Source of the DNA: Denticeps clupeoides
Taxonomy: Eukaryota > Chordata > Actinopteri > Clupeiformes > Denticipitidae
DNA length: 64,000 bases
Assembly: GCF_900700375.1 (NCBI RefSeq)
Contig: NC_041707.1
Coordinates: 9,764,046-9,828,045 of the forward strand
Direction of reading: 5' to 3'
Part shown: one piece after another, positions 34,911 to 56,136 of the stretch
Layout of the letters: each line of letters begins with the position of its first letter
Numbering within the stretch: position 1 is the first letter of the stretch
Notes under the pieces: generated by a model
What the model was told of the DNA's origin: nothing
What the model saw: the letters and a program-made list of their open reading frames with translations, nothing else
Databases searched by the model: none
Translations under genes and position numbers: made by a program

Positions 34911-36840
34911 CTGAATTCAGAATTTTCCGTTCATTACCATATCTGTTGCGACGTTCTCTGCGATTCACTTTTATCATAATGGAACAGACGGTTTCTCCCA
35001 CTGTTTTGATCTCACCGTGTAGCTGCTTATATCAATCTGATCTGGCAACACTACTCGCCTGATCATTGATTAATTATTTGGTTGGTTCAGTTTGCATTTT
35101 AAACCGACCAATATTAACAGACTATTGCTAATGCCATTACCTAATAAATGCAGCAGCAATTTTTTATTGTGATTTTATAACCATGTACCCATTAATTCAA
35201 AACTCTTGACATAATGACATGAACCCTTAATTTAACGTCAAACTACATTTTACTATGTGTTCAGCATGTGCATTTACACGAGTGTTACACTCATGAACAA
35301 GTGTATTACAAGCCTTACTGGCAATGCAGCCTCCTGGGAGGGCCATGGAAGTCTGCATTGCCATGGAGCTACACAATACTTTCATGGGGATTTATGGGGA
35401 GTTTCAAGGGTCAAAAGGTTTACTAAACAAAACAAGGGACATTGAGTACATGCAGCTTTTTTAGGACATTGTAAATTAAAGTGAATATTCATTGTTGCCA
35501 CTGAAATGATTCATTACATCATGGAAAGATTGAATGCCAGTAGAACACACCAACAAATGACCCTGAAAAACATGGCATAAAGCTATACACTCCTACACTC
35601 CTATACACTCCATTAAGAAAAAGCTCTCCTAATCAATAAGATCTGGTTGTTTAGATCTGGTTACATTTCCTTATGTCAGAAAAGGAAGAAACAACGTACC
35701 AAAAGGAATACACCACTCACGACAGATGGCAAGTATGGCAGCCTGAGTTCTCATGCTACATGTAACATTTGAACAACTAAACAAAGTTACTGACATAAAG
35801 TGCATGTGTGCGACAGGCAAACTGGGTTACGTAAAGTACATCAGACACAGGCAATGCAAGAGTAAGATTTAAAAAATTAAAAAACATGCAGACAACAATG
35901 AGACAGACAGCGCTAAACAGGTAAAATGAATAATAAATGTGCAAAGTAAAAATAGTGCAAATACTGCTGTGCAAAGTGGAGTCTGGCAGTGAGGGCCCGA
36001 ATGCTTCTGTACCTTTGTCCCGGATGGTAGGAGGGTGAAGAGTGCATGTGAGGGGTATGTAGAGTTCTCCACAATGCTGGTGGCTTTCCTGATGCAGCGT
36101 GTGTGGAAAATGTCTGTAATGGAGGGAAGAGAGACACTCTCTCTGATCTTCTCAGCTGTCCTCACTATCCACTGTGGGGTCTTGCGGTTCGATGCGGTGA
36201 AGTTTCCAAACCAGACAGTGTTGCAGATGGTAAGAATGCTCTCAATGGTCCCTCTTATCATTAAATGAGTCGAATGAGTCACAATGTAACAATGCCTGTC
36301 CTTACGTTCATATCAACTAATGTCAATGATCACTCATCACTGCTAAGAAGTTTAAGGTTATGGACTGCCACCTGGGAACAACACTGGAACTTCATGGCGA
36401 GTATGATTGGGAAACTCAAACGAAGCGAGTACGCAAAAGTCTACAGCTTACTGCTATTTGACCCACTGCAGCATAGCAGAGGAAAGAACTATCTAAAAGT
36501 GTAAAACACACATAATATTAGTTTGATTTGAGAAAAACTCCAGAGATCTGCTAGAAGAACAAGAGGTTTGTCTCACCCAACAACAGTCTAAAGATGGAAA
36601 ACAATATTGTACTGATAAGATAATAGAGTATCTTTCTCTACACATTAAACATCATTGTTTCAAGAAACATTGTTTCAAGAATAATTCTGCAATAAACGGT
36701 AGACGTCACACTTGCTGAGAGGACGAGGAATTTAGAGATGGGATGGAGCGGGTTCATTCATCGCCTTGGAAGCAGCTTAATGTGTGGAACTGAAGATAAT
36801 GTTTCGTTTTCACTGTTTTTTTTATTAGTGCCTGAACCGT
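34911..36840. other. Intergenic DNA between the kcnk10 promoter and spata7
   Basis: No host gene visible. It contains a LINE fragment (35880-36290). The rest is AT-rich unique-looking sequence. Confidence 0.5.
35880..36290 (-). mobile_element. 3' end of an L2/CR1-like LINE reverse transcriptase ORF
   Basis: On the - strand it encodes LMIRGTIESILTICNTVWFG, then WIVRTAEKI, LPSITDIFHTRCIRKATSIV and HALFTLLPSG, the characteristic C-terminal part of fish L2/CR1-type LINE ORF2. After LLPSG the family sequence RYRSIRALTARL continues in another frame, so at least one frameshift is present. Only about 400 bp remain; the copy is strongly 5'-truncated and inactive. The exact clade is not certain. Confidence 0.75.
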
Positions 36841-37098
36841 TTGCACAGCGCTTCGGGATAATGCAGTCGGACGTCTGTAGGCGGCGCTGTTCGGGGTCTC
36901 GTTTCATCGGCCCCTACATCAGCGGCAGAAGAAGAAGATGCGCGTCCGCCTAGCAACCGTCATGGCGACGGAGAAGCTCGTCCCGCAACGTTTACAGAAA
37001 GACGCCGGCTGTGACACTGACTGACCGACTGACGCGTCTGTTTCCGTTCCAGCCCGCCAGCGATATGGTTCACGAACGGACGCGGTAGAGTTGCGAGT
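36840..37098 (+). promoter_or_regulatory. CpG-rich promoter / 5' UTR of spata7
   Basis: CpG-dense sequence (GTCGGACGTCTGTAGGCGGC, GACTGACGCGTCTG) immediately precedes the spata7 ATG. An upstream ATG at 36961 opens a short frame that is not the main product and could act as an upstream ORF. Confidence 0.55.
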
Positions 37099-39920
37099 AT
37101 GGGATTTACGAAGAACGTCCTCATGGATCCGAGAAAAGGTGCGAGGCTAGCTGCTAATGTAAGCTTACGGTTGTAATTACACGCCTTAGCATTTCTGTGA
37201 CAAGTGGTTAATTTAATACTGTTCAATGTATATGTAACCGTAGCTCGTCTATGAATGAATCAAGAGCATTTCCGAGTGTTTAACGTCAAACACCCAGGCG
37301 TGTAGCCTGCAGATGCTAGCTGGGCTAGCCACGTTGTTAGCTGCCCCAGGTCGTGCCAAACGACATGAATCTACACGGCGCGTCTGTTCCCTTTGCAGCG
37401 TGCTGCTCCGGATCTCCCAGCAAGCTGTCAAATCAGTACATGGTTCAAGACCACATGCTGTCGCATTACAGGAAGCTGTACTCGGCCAAAGGTGAACGTC
37501 TCTGCCGCGTCTGCATGTCTGTCGTTCAACAGAAGGAAACCTTCACTAAGTTTCTGCTTTCCTCCTCAGCTGTTGTGGACTCATCCACACCGAAAAGCCT
37601 GCTGTGCAGCGTCAAGTGTGAGGATGCTTTTGTTCCTCGGATGTTTGATCAGCAAGATGCGGTTATTTTTCTATACTGGATGTGAAAGTCCATGTCCTGT
37701 TGCTAAAGCAGAATAATAAGCTGCTGATGTTCTGTTGACCTCAGACAATGACCAGAAGCGCCGAGAACAGTTGAAAAAACGCCCGCCGTCCGCAGGATCG
37801 CTGTCACAGAGCAGCACACCAGGGAACAACAGGACCTCGTGTTCATCTAAATATGTAAGCCAAATAAAATTGAATGCAATGAAGTCATGTTTTGATTGTA
37901 TATACATTAAACGGGAAATAAAGACTTTCCCCTAGATGCACTTGTTAAAATAGTAAGTATAATTGAGTTAATTGCTCCGGTTTTTGATTTTCAAATTTTC
38001 TTGATTCACAGAGCAGAGTTTCTTTAAAAGGGGAGCATGGTGTACACCATTGCACAGGAGGTTCCGTGAAATCCACGTCTAGATTCAACACAACTTTTCG
38101 CCCTGATCAGATCGTATATTCCACACGAATGCTGGGAAAGCCTGAAAGCCGACAAAACCATTATCACTCCCTGTCTGAATTTTGCTACAGGAGCCCACAC
38201 CCTCACAGGCAACATTCTGCCCGCTCCTTTACTTCTACTGCGACAAAGAATGGAAGCAAAGCCTTTCAGGATCCTGTCCAGAAGACCTATAGTGGCGACC
38301 TCATGCTCAAACACACAAATCACTTCACGCAAGAAAAGCCTTTCACTCCCCGGACACTGAAATCTGACAGCAAGTCTTGTCTGTCTCGGTATCGCTACTA
38401 TACACCCCCAAGGAGGAAACAGACTGATGAGCATTCAGTTCAGAGGCAAGAGGAGGAGTCACATGAAAGGTAAAAATTCATTTGTTGGGTGAAGGGCTTT
38501 ATTTTGCACCTGAAGCATGCTTAGTATTTGTGCACTGGTAATTTGGATAATGCCCAGAAATTTACTGTCCTCGAAAGTATTCAGGTCAAGGCTGGTTCAT
38601 CGGTGGAATGGGAATTGCCACAGGCAAGTTTATACAGCATTTCCAAATATCAGACTTTTTTTCAAGTTCGTACGGCTTGACACATTCACTCTTTCGTTCT
38701 AGACACGGGACCTGGAGCTTGAATGGTCTGATGATGAGATCAGTGCATATAGGCCGCACAGCAAAATCAATCAAATGGAAGGGATGGGTCTCCGCTCCTC
38801 ATCCAGGTATTTAATTTTTGGTGATTTTCGACGTTTAAATACACTAGAAGCCCCACTGGGTAAAGTGGGTGAACTGGGGAAGTTGTGTGTCTCAATGTCA
38901 TGTCATTCTTTCCCAGGGTTTCTCCAGAGGGAATGAAGTCTCCCATCATGAGCAAAGTGAATGCAGAGTAAGATTTTTTTTTCTGGTGCCTCAAACATCA
39001 AGTTAATGTGAATTATACTAAAATCTGTAAATGCATTCTTTCCTAGGGAGGAAGAATTGATGTATTTGGAGTTCATTTCAGATGTGACAAATGAAATCCT
39101 GTCAAGTGGGATATATTCTGACAGGTTTGTGCTTATTAAGTATGCATATCAGAAGATTTTGTAAGTAAATAAGAAATTCACTGTGAGAAATTTTGGATCT
39201 GATGGTCTCTGCTTGTTACAGGGTGCTGAAGAGGGTATTCAAGCGCCATATCGAAATGAATAAGCATCTACTTGAAGAAGTAAATATGGCAGAGCTACTA
39301 AAAACGACCTGTTGCCTATCTGGCCACAATACTGAACAAGGTTAGTACAGGACTGGACTTTATTAAACATTCTTAATTTTTTTTTTAAGGAGAAAATGCG
39401 ACACCTTCTGGATGTTTTGCACAACGACTTGCAAAGTCCTTCACTGGCGTCCTCTTTCAATGAACACTCTGTGAAAAATGAAAGTGAGAAGAACAGATCT
39501 ATTGATGATGTTGTGAAGTTTACCCAGGAGGAGGCGTGTTTGGCTGAAGGGCTGAAGAGCCCCACCCTCTCCAAAACAGACTTTGTGATGCTGGACGAAA
39601 TGATCCCTAGGTTGTTTTCTACACCAGTGCAGTGTAGCATTTCCAAAACCGGTGGCTTGCATTACACAGAAGGAGCGACAGAGGTTGTCCCCAATGAGCA
39701 GCAAACCAGAGACATTGCAGCATCTACTACAAAACACGACAGCCATCTTATTAACAAGGAGGACGTGCTTCAAAACTCCGGGGACAATTGTGATTTGTCA
39801 AGAGAGCTAGAGGAGCTGGGAGACGATATGGCTTCCTTATGTGTGTCTCCGTTAATCCCAAACCCACAAGTTAATCAAGATGCAATTAAAGCTACAGTGC
39901 ATAGTGTTGATGATTTTTAA
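37099..39920 (+). CDS. spata7: Spermatogenesis-associated protein 7
   Basis: Photoreceptor connecting-cilium protein; human mutations cause Leber congenital amaurosis 3 / juvenile retinitis pigmentosa. Coding exons: 37099-37138, 37399-37491, 37570-37617, 37745-37854, 38012-38469, 38585-38627, 38703-38806, 38917-38967, 39047-39124, 39222-39279, 39390-39920. All phases agree and give 537 aa (human 599). Anchors to human: [60 protein letters not shown], and [16 protein letters not shown]. The C-terminal exon is acidic and poorly conserved. Exon 6 (43 nt) is the least sure: it uses a weak CAA/GTTTAT donor, chosen because it keeps phase into [12 protein letters not shown]. Polyadenylation signal at 40172. 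Head-to-tail with ptpn21, as in mammals. Confidence 0.9.
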
Positions 39921-40500
39921 TGGAGATGTGTTGTAGGTTTTCTTTGTTTAAAGCTTACCCTGAATTTGGCTTTTCACTCAAACTGTACTCTTGGGATGTT
40001 AATTGCAAAATAGTCTGAATTTGAAGTCCAAAGTTGTTTACTACAGAGAAGGCATATTTTGGGAGTTTACAGACCTGTGACTGACACCTTAAACTGTAAA
40101 ATGTCATATTTAATTTTCAATTTGTATTTATTACATATTCATTATATTTTTGCAGAGCATAATGTTGGAGAAATAAAAAAAAAATTGTGTAAAAATTCAA
40201 TATCAGTTGTTGCCTTCATACCACACTAGTTACAAGTTATTGCATGCATGAAATTATACTTCTTGAGTATAAGTTCTGAAAGGGTGGTTATGAAAAGTGC
40301 TCAATATTGATTTATTATCTGTGGGCAGTGCTGCAACAACTTTTAACACATTTGTCCTTATATTGCAATAGCACGAAGTGGTAGACTAATTATTAGTCTA
40401 AAGCGGCTTGCCTACAAATAGTCGTTGCTTCATTTGCCGAACCCGTGTGGGTTTCGTTGCACGTCAGTTTTGCATGGTGCAAATCGTACGCTCAGCGAGC
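39921..40500. other. spata7 3' UTR and spacer before the ptpn21 promoter
   Basis: AT-rich 3' UTR ending at the AATAAA at 40172-40177, followed by about 300 bp without visible features. Confidence 0.6.
40172..40177 (+). terminator. Polyadenylation signal of spata7
   Basis: Canonical AATAAA 252 nt after the stop codon, followed by a T/GT-rich stretch (AAATTGTGTAAAAATTC). Confidence 0.65.
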
Positions 40501-40977
40501 AGCTGTCCCATTCCTTGCATTTTCACTGCCAGGCATTCCAGCTGTCTGATGTCATGGGCCCTGAATCGGGCCCCGTATTAAGCCGCGTGCCAGAAATCAG
40601 TGCGCACAGCAAAATCACCATAAACCCCGCCGGGCACAAAAGGGCACCATTGTTAAAAAAAAACAAAAAACTATATAACATAAAAAATCGCTCTGACGCG
40701 CGGCGCGTCGCAGCGGGCGCGGAAACGTTCCGCGGGCGACTCGCGGCGCAGGTCCGCGGAGGAATATCCGCGCCGGATTTTGTCGGTGGTGCGGCAGGAA
40801 GGGACGTCGAGTCGGGACGCGAGCGACTCGGCGTGCGCTCATTAGCTGCTCCGGCGGTCCGAAAGCGAAGTTCGCGGCGTGAAAACGTTGCTTTATTCCG
40901 CCCGAGCGGGTCGCGTCCGCCCTTTTCCCCCCCGACACTGTGACACCGCTGCGCCCTTCGCTCGACACTGTCAACAG
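40500..40977 (+). promoter_or_regulatory. CpG island, probable ptpn21 promoter and first non-coding exon
   Basis: Very CpG-dense (CGCGGCGCGTCGCAGCGGGC and surrounding) and bounded by a GTCAACAG/GTGACC donor after 40977. A long open frame of 172 codons across it is a compositional by-product. A second candidate 5' UTR exon at 41422-41623 has a CGCTGTAG acceptor and a GCAAA/GTACGT donor. The exon with the start codon begins at 42079 after TTCTGCACAG. Confidence 0.55.
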
Positions 40978-42209
40978 GTGACCGTTTAAACTTCGTGGTA
41001 TCTTTGGCTACTTTTTTTTTTTATATATATCTGTAAGGATCTGTTTAGCTGGGGTAAGCTAATTAGGGTAGCCCACGGCTAACGGCGTTTCGCGTTGTTT
41101 ACTAATTGAGGATGAAAGGATTGCGGAGTCACCTTTTATCCTGGATCCAGGGAAAACTTGGACCAACTCCTGTAGCATTTACCGAGCAACGCTTGTCTTG
41201 ACCATTTTTGACGTAATGCGCCAAGTAGACACAGAAAGCTGCAGGGACGTGGAAATAGTTTGGAAATGTGCGGGGTTTTAATGGGAAGGATGCAGACATG
41301 CACGTTTTTTTTTCCTGCTAAGTAGGCACAGAATCGTCAGGGGGGGAAAAAAGCGTAAAATGATTACTTTAGTTTTACTTATTTTTTTTCTCCCCCTTCA
41401 CAATTTTCTTCATCGCTGTAGCTCATAAACAAAAACCACCAAAGAGTTTGTGTCCAACCAAGATTCGCTGTCTTCGGTAGATCTGGGAAAAGATACCACG
41501 GTGTTGTTTTGGGGGATCGTTCGGGCAGAAGGCTCGCCAGCCGAGGACACTTGTTGCTCCGGCAGCTGCCGATGTCACACAGCCGGACAGCCCTCGTCCA
41601 ATCGCTACATTTTTATACGCAAAGTACGTTTGTTTTTATTTTTATTTTTTATTCCAATATATTTCTGGATTACATTTTTTTTAATTGTTTGCGACGACTG
41701 AGTCACCAAATCGAGTCATTTGTTTTAATTAGCCAACGTGACGTTGCTATACCCAGTGCTGTGCGGCCATTGACAGTAGTGAATATGTGGTATTAAATTG
41801 AACGTAATTCAAATGCATGTGGTAACAATTCCCTAAAGGCATGCGCGTTTTATTTTCAATTGTAGTGTAATTGACAAGCCGTTTTGCTATTTAACGAATT
41901 GTTAATTTGTTTAATTGATGCATATTACATTGTAATAATGTTTTTTTGTTTTTTTTTTCATGAATTAGCCACCCCTGCTAACCATGTCTTTCACTCCGTT
42001 GCACCAAGAGGAAAGTCACTTTCTTCTCTTTTAATTTCATTTTATTACCATTCTCTTCTCTCTGTTCTTCTGCACAGGGGCCACATGCATGAGTTATGTG
42101 CTCCGCTCAGCCTTTCATCTTCAGATGGGCTAGATGGGCAACGTCGGCCAAACCGTTCAATTAACCTGTTTGATCCCTAAGAGGCGACAGCGCATCCACG
42201 GACTGAAAT

Positions 42210-52749
<10,540 letters not shown>

Positions 52750-54271
52750 CGCTCCCATTAATCACCCCGCCGAAGGCTGCAGCCCCGTCCGGCCGCCACC
52801 AGGTCGGCAATGGTCTAAACCCCCTTCCACTGTCATCGCCCTCGCCTGGCTCATTCTGTCAGTATTAAAGGATGGAGCAGGGTACTCGCATGAAGGAAGC
52901 TACACCGACGTCTGTACTACAGTATTATAGAGATTTCAGCCTTTTTTGCGCTACATGATAATAGATTACAGATGGCAGCACTTTTATTTTGATGTGTATA
53001 TAATTCAGTGCTGCTGACACTGCGGTTTTTAAGGCTCTTTGACTGCGACTGTTGCTTTTAACTTTTTATTTGCAAGAAGCATTTTAAGAAATATTATTTT
53101 GACAGCCTCCTAAATGAAGGATATGATTTGTATATATTTTATCTGGTAGTTCAGAATGACGTTGTTTTGTGTGTTTCACACTTGTTTTGTAGTGTGGGGT
53201 ACTTTTCATACTCAAGTAACCAAAGAGGTCATATTAACAGGTGTAGGCCCCCCACCCCCAAAAAGAATCCGCATCAACCAAAGAATATTCTTTCTAGCAA
53301 ATGTATTTAAAGTTGTTTTGAAATGCTGCAAATTATATTGTATTTTACAGATATTGTTATATTTGTATTTTAATTTCTGCAGATGTATGTGTCCAGTTAC
53401 GTGTCATCGAGCTGTTCATTCTGTTGAACAAAAGAGCAAGAACAGATAAGGCAATGGTTTCCACAGTCTCTGCTGTGAGTAGCCGTAACCATACTGGTCG
53501 AAAAAGGAAAAAAGAAATGTTAGATTTAGGTTACTGATAAACACCAACAAAGAATATTGTGAATAATGTTGAAATGAATGCTGTAAAAATGATTAAGTGA
53601 CATAAACAATTTTTAAAGTGTGAATGACAATCATTCAGAATGTGCATTCTGTGTTTTGTAATAATCCTTCAGAATTATGTCTCAAGCAAACACTGTTATT
53701 TGGAAAAACTAATTTGGACAAAGTAAGGTCATACAATTCTCCAGCACTTTGGGATTGAGACGCCCGTCTACACCAAGGTCTAATCTCACAGGTACTTTGG
53801 CCTGGGATTTACGACAAGCTATTCAACTGACCTGAGGATGACGATTGATCATGTGGTGATTTGGAAAGGAAGATCTACAATATTACAAAAGTCCGTTCAG
53901 CAATAGAAAACAACGCAGCCTCCTACTGTTCATAGTGCGAAGTCTTATTCCCTCTATTCTGTTGTACTTTCTCAGAACTGGAACATTTGTTTAATTAAGG
54001 AAACAAAACTGGATGCAGACAGATGAGACTTACTGAAGATTACTGAAGGATTTAGCTTCAATTCAATTACTCATGTCACACTAACCAAAGCTTTATGGTC
54101 CCAAGAGTACTTAACAACTTGGATGAACAATATGCTGCTTATCTTCTGCTCAGAATAAATTTTTTAAAGTGGTGTGTCATGTGGATGGTTTATTTATAAT
54201 CCAAATATGTATCTGCTTGGCCATATATTGAGAGCAGAATGCACTTTGCTGAAAGCCTGGTGGTCATTTCC
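52750..54271 (+). other. Probable ptpn21 3' UTR and downstream spacer
   Basis: AT-rich non-coding DNA after the stop. A canonical AATAAA lies at 54154-54159, about 100 bp before an inserted Tc1-like element, so the transposon may sit just beyond the mature mRNA end. No coding frame is supported. Confidence 0.5.
54154..54159 (+). terminator. Candidate polyadenylation signal of ptpn21
   Basis: AATAAA followed by a T-run and GTGTGTC, a typical GT-rich downstream element. It implies a 3' UTR of about 1.4 kb. Earlier weaker signals cannot be excluded. Confidence 0.45.
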
Positions 54272-54273
54272 TA

Positions 54274-55803
54274 CAGGGAGTGCAGAATTATTAGGCAAGT
54301 TGTATTTTTGACGAATCATTTTATTACTGAACAACCATGTTCTCAATGAACCCAAAACACTCATTAATATCAAAGCTGAATGTTTTTGGAAGTAGTTTTT
54401 AGTTTGTTTTTATTTTTAGCTATTTTATGGGGATATCTGTGTGTGCAGGTGACTATTACTGTGCATAATTATTAGGCAACTTAACAAATATATACCAATT
54501 TCAATTATTTATTTTTACCAGTGAAACCAATATAACATCTCCACATTCACAAATATACATTTCTGACATTCAAAAACAAAACAAAAACAAATCAGCGACC
54601 AATATAGCCACCTTTCTTTGCAAGGACACTCAAAAGCCTGCCATCCATGGATTCTGTCAGTGTTTTGATCTGTTCACCATCAACATTGCGTGCAGCAGCA
54701 ACCACAGCCTCCCAGACACTGTTCAGAGAGGTGTACTGTTTTCCCTCCTCGTAAATCTCACATTTGATGATGGACCACAGGTTCTCAATGGGGTTCAGAT
54801 CAGGTGAACAAGGAGGCCATGTCATTAGTTTTTCTTCTTTTATACCCTTTCTTGCCAGCCACGCTGTGGAGTACTTGGACGCATGTGATGGAGCATTGTC
54901 CTGCATGAAAATCATGTTTTTCTTGAAGGATGCAGACTTCTTCCTGTACCAGAAACTGGCAGTAGGACTGGGAGTTGAGCTTGACTCCATCCTCAACCGA
55001 AAAGGCCCCCCAAGCTCATCTTTGATGATACCAGCCCAAACCAGTACTCCACCTCCACCTTGCTGGCGTCTGAGTCGGACTGGAGCTCTCTGCCCTTTAC
55101 CAATCCAGCCCACGGGCCCATCCATCTGGCCCATCAAGACTCACTCTCATTTCATCAGTCCATAAAACCTTAGAAAAATCAGTCTTGAGATATTTCTTGG
55201 CCCAGTCTTGACGTTTCAGCTTGTGTGTCTTGTTCAGTGGTGGTCGTCTTTCAGCCTTTCTTACCTTGGCCATGTCTCTGAGTATTGCACACCTTGTGCT
55301 TTTGGGCACTCCAGTGATGTTGCAGCTCTGAAATATGTCCAAACTGGTGGCAAGTGGCATCTTGGCAGCTGCACGCTTGACTTTTCTCAGTTCATGGGCA
55401 GTTATTTTGCACCTTGGTTTTTCCACATGCTTCTTGCGACCCTGTTGACTATTTTGAATGAAACGCTTGATTGTTCGATGATCATGCTTCAGAAGCTTTG
55501 CAATTTTAAGAGTGCTGCATCCCTCTGCAAGATATCTCACTATTTTTGACTTTTCTGAGCCTGTCAAGTCCTTCTTTTGACCCATTTTGCCAAAGGAAAG
55601 GAAGTTGCCTAATAATTATGCACACCTGATATAGGCTGTTGATGTCATTAGACCACACCCCTTCTCATTACAGAGATGCACATCACCTAATATGCTTAAT
55701 TGGTAGTAGGCTTTTGAGCCTATACAGCTTGGAGTAAGACAACATGCATGAAGAGGATGATGTGGACAAAATACTCATTTGCCTAATAATTCTGCACTCC
55801 CTG
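54274..55803 (-). mobile_element. Tc1-like DNA transposon, nearly intact, DD37E-type, with TA duplications
   Basis: A 1530-bp element flanked by TA at 54272-54273 and 55804-55805. The outer inverted ends (CAGGGAGTGCAGAATTATTA then GGCAA) match over 25 bp. A second inverted pair, GTGCATAATTATTAGGCAAC plus TT, at 54461-54482 and 55602-55623 is exact over 22 bp. ATTATTAGGCAA is therefore directly repeated at each end, an IR/DR-like layout. The transposase is on the - strand: MGQKKDLTGSEKSKI start at 55585, HTH and LWTDEM (first Asp), then QDNAPSHAS (second Asp), NPIENLW (Glu) and stop at 54592. One apparent 1-nt shift near 55100-55125 splits it. Thirty-seven residues separate the second Asp and the Glu, unlike classical DD34E Tc1. 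Confidence 0.9.
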
Positions 55804-55805
55804 TA

Positions 55806-56136
55806 TAGTTTAAAATGGACCGAAAGAATGACTAAATAAATCTAGTTTAAAGTACAGTAGCATAACTTCATGAATTATTGTTCAGCTTACCAGTCTTTCA
55901 GTTATGCTATTTTCTTTGTTAATAGTGCGATATGATTGACCACAGAATCTGAAGGAAAAAAAAAAAAATTCAAACCGGGAATTTTTTTTTATTATCAATG
56001 AACAAATGACCCTCTTCACTAGTAATTACATGAGTAATAAGTCAAACATCTAAATTTCATATTCATTACACACACACACACACACACACACCTCAAGCAG
56101 CCACCAACATCACTAATAATATAATAATATACCAGA
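55806..56136 (-). other. fam98b 3' UTR side and spacer
   Basis: Contains a TTTATT at 55988-55993 (AATAAA on the - strand), usable by fam98b, and a (CA)n microsatellite at about 56067-56091. No coding sequence. Confidence 0.5.
56067..56091. repeat. (CA)n microsatellite
   Basis: About twelve CA units immediately downstream of the fam98b stop codon, in its 3' UTR region. Confidence 0.85.

Noticed and set aside
40425-40943. 172-codon frame before ptpn21
   Set aside because: It lies in a CpG island where stops are rare by composition, and the product has no domain. Better read as promoter and 5' UTR.
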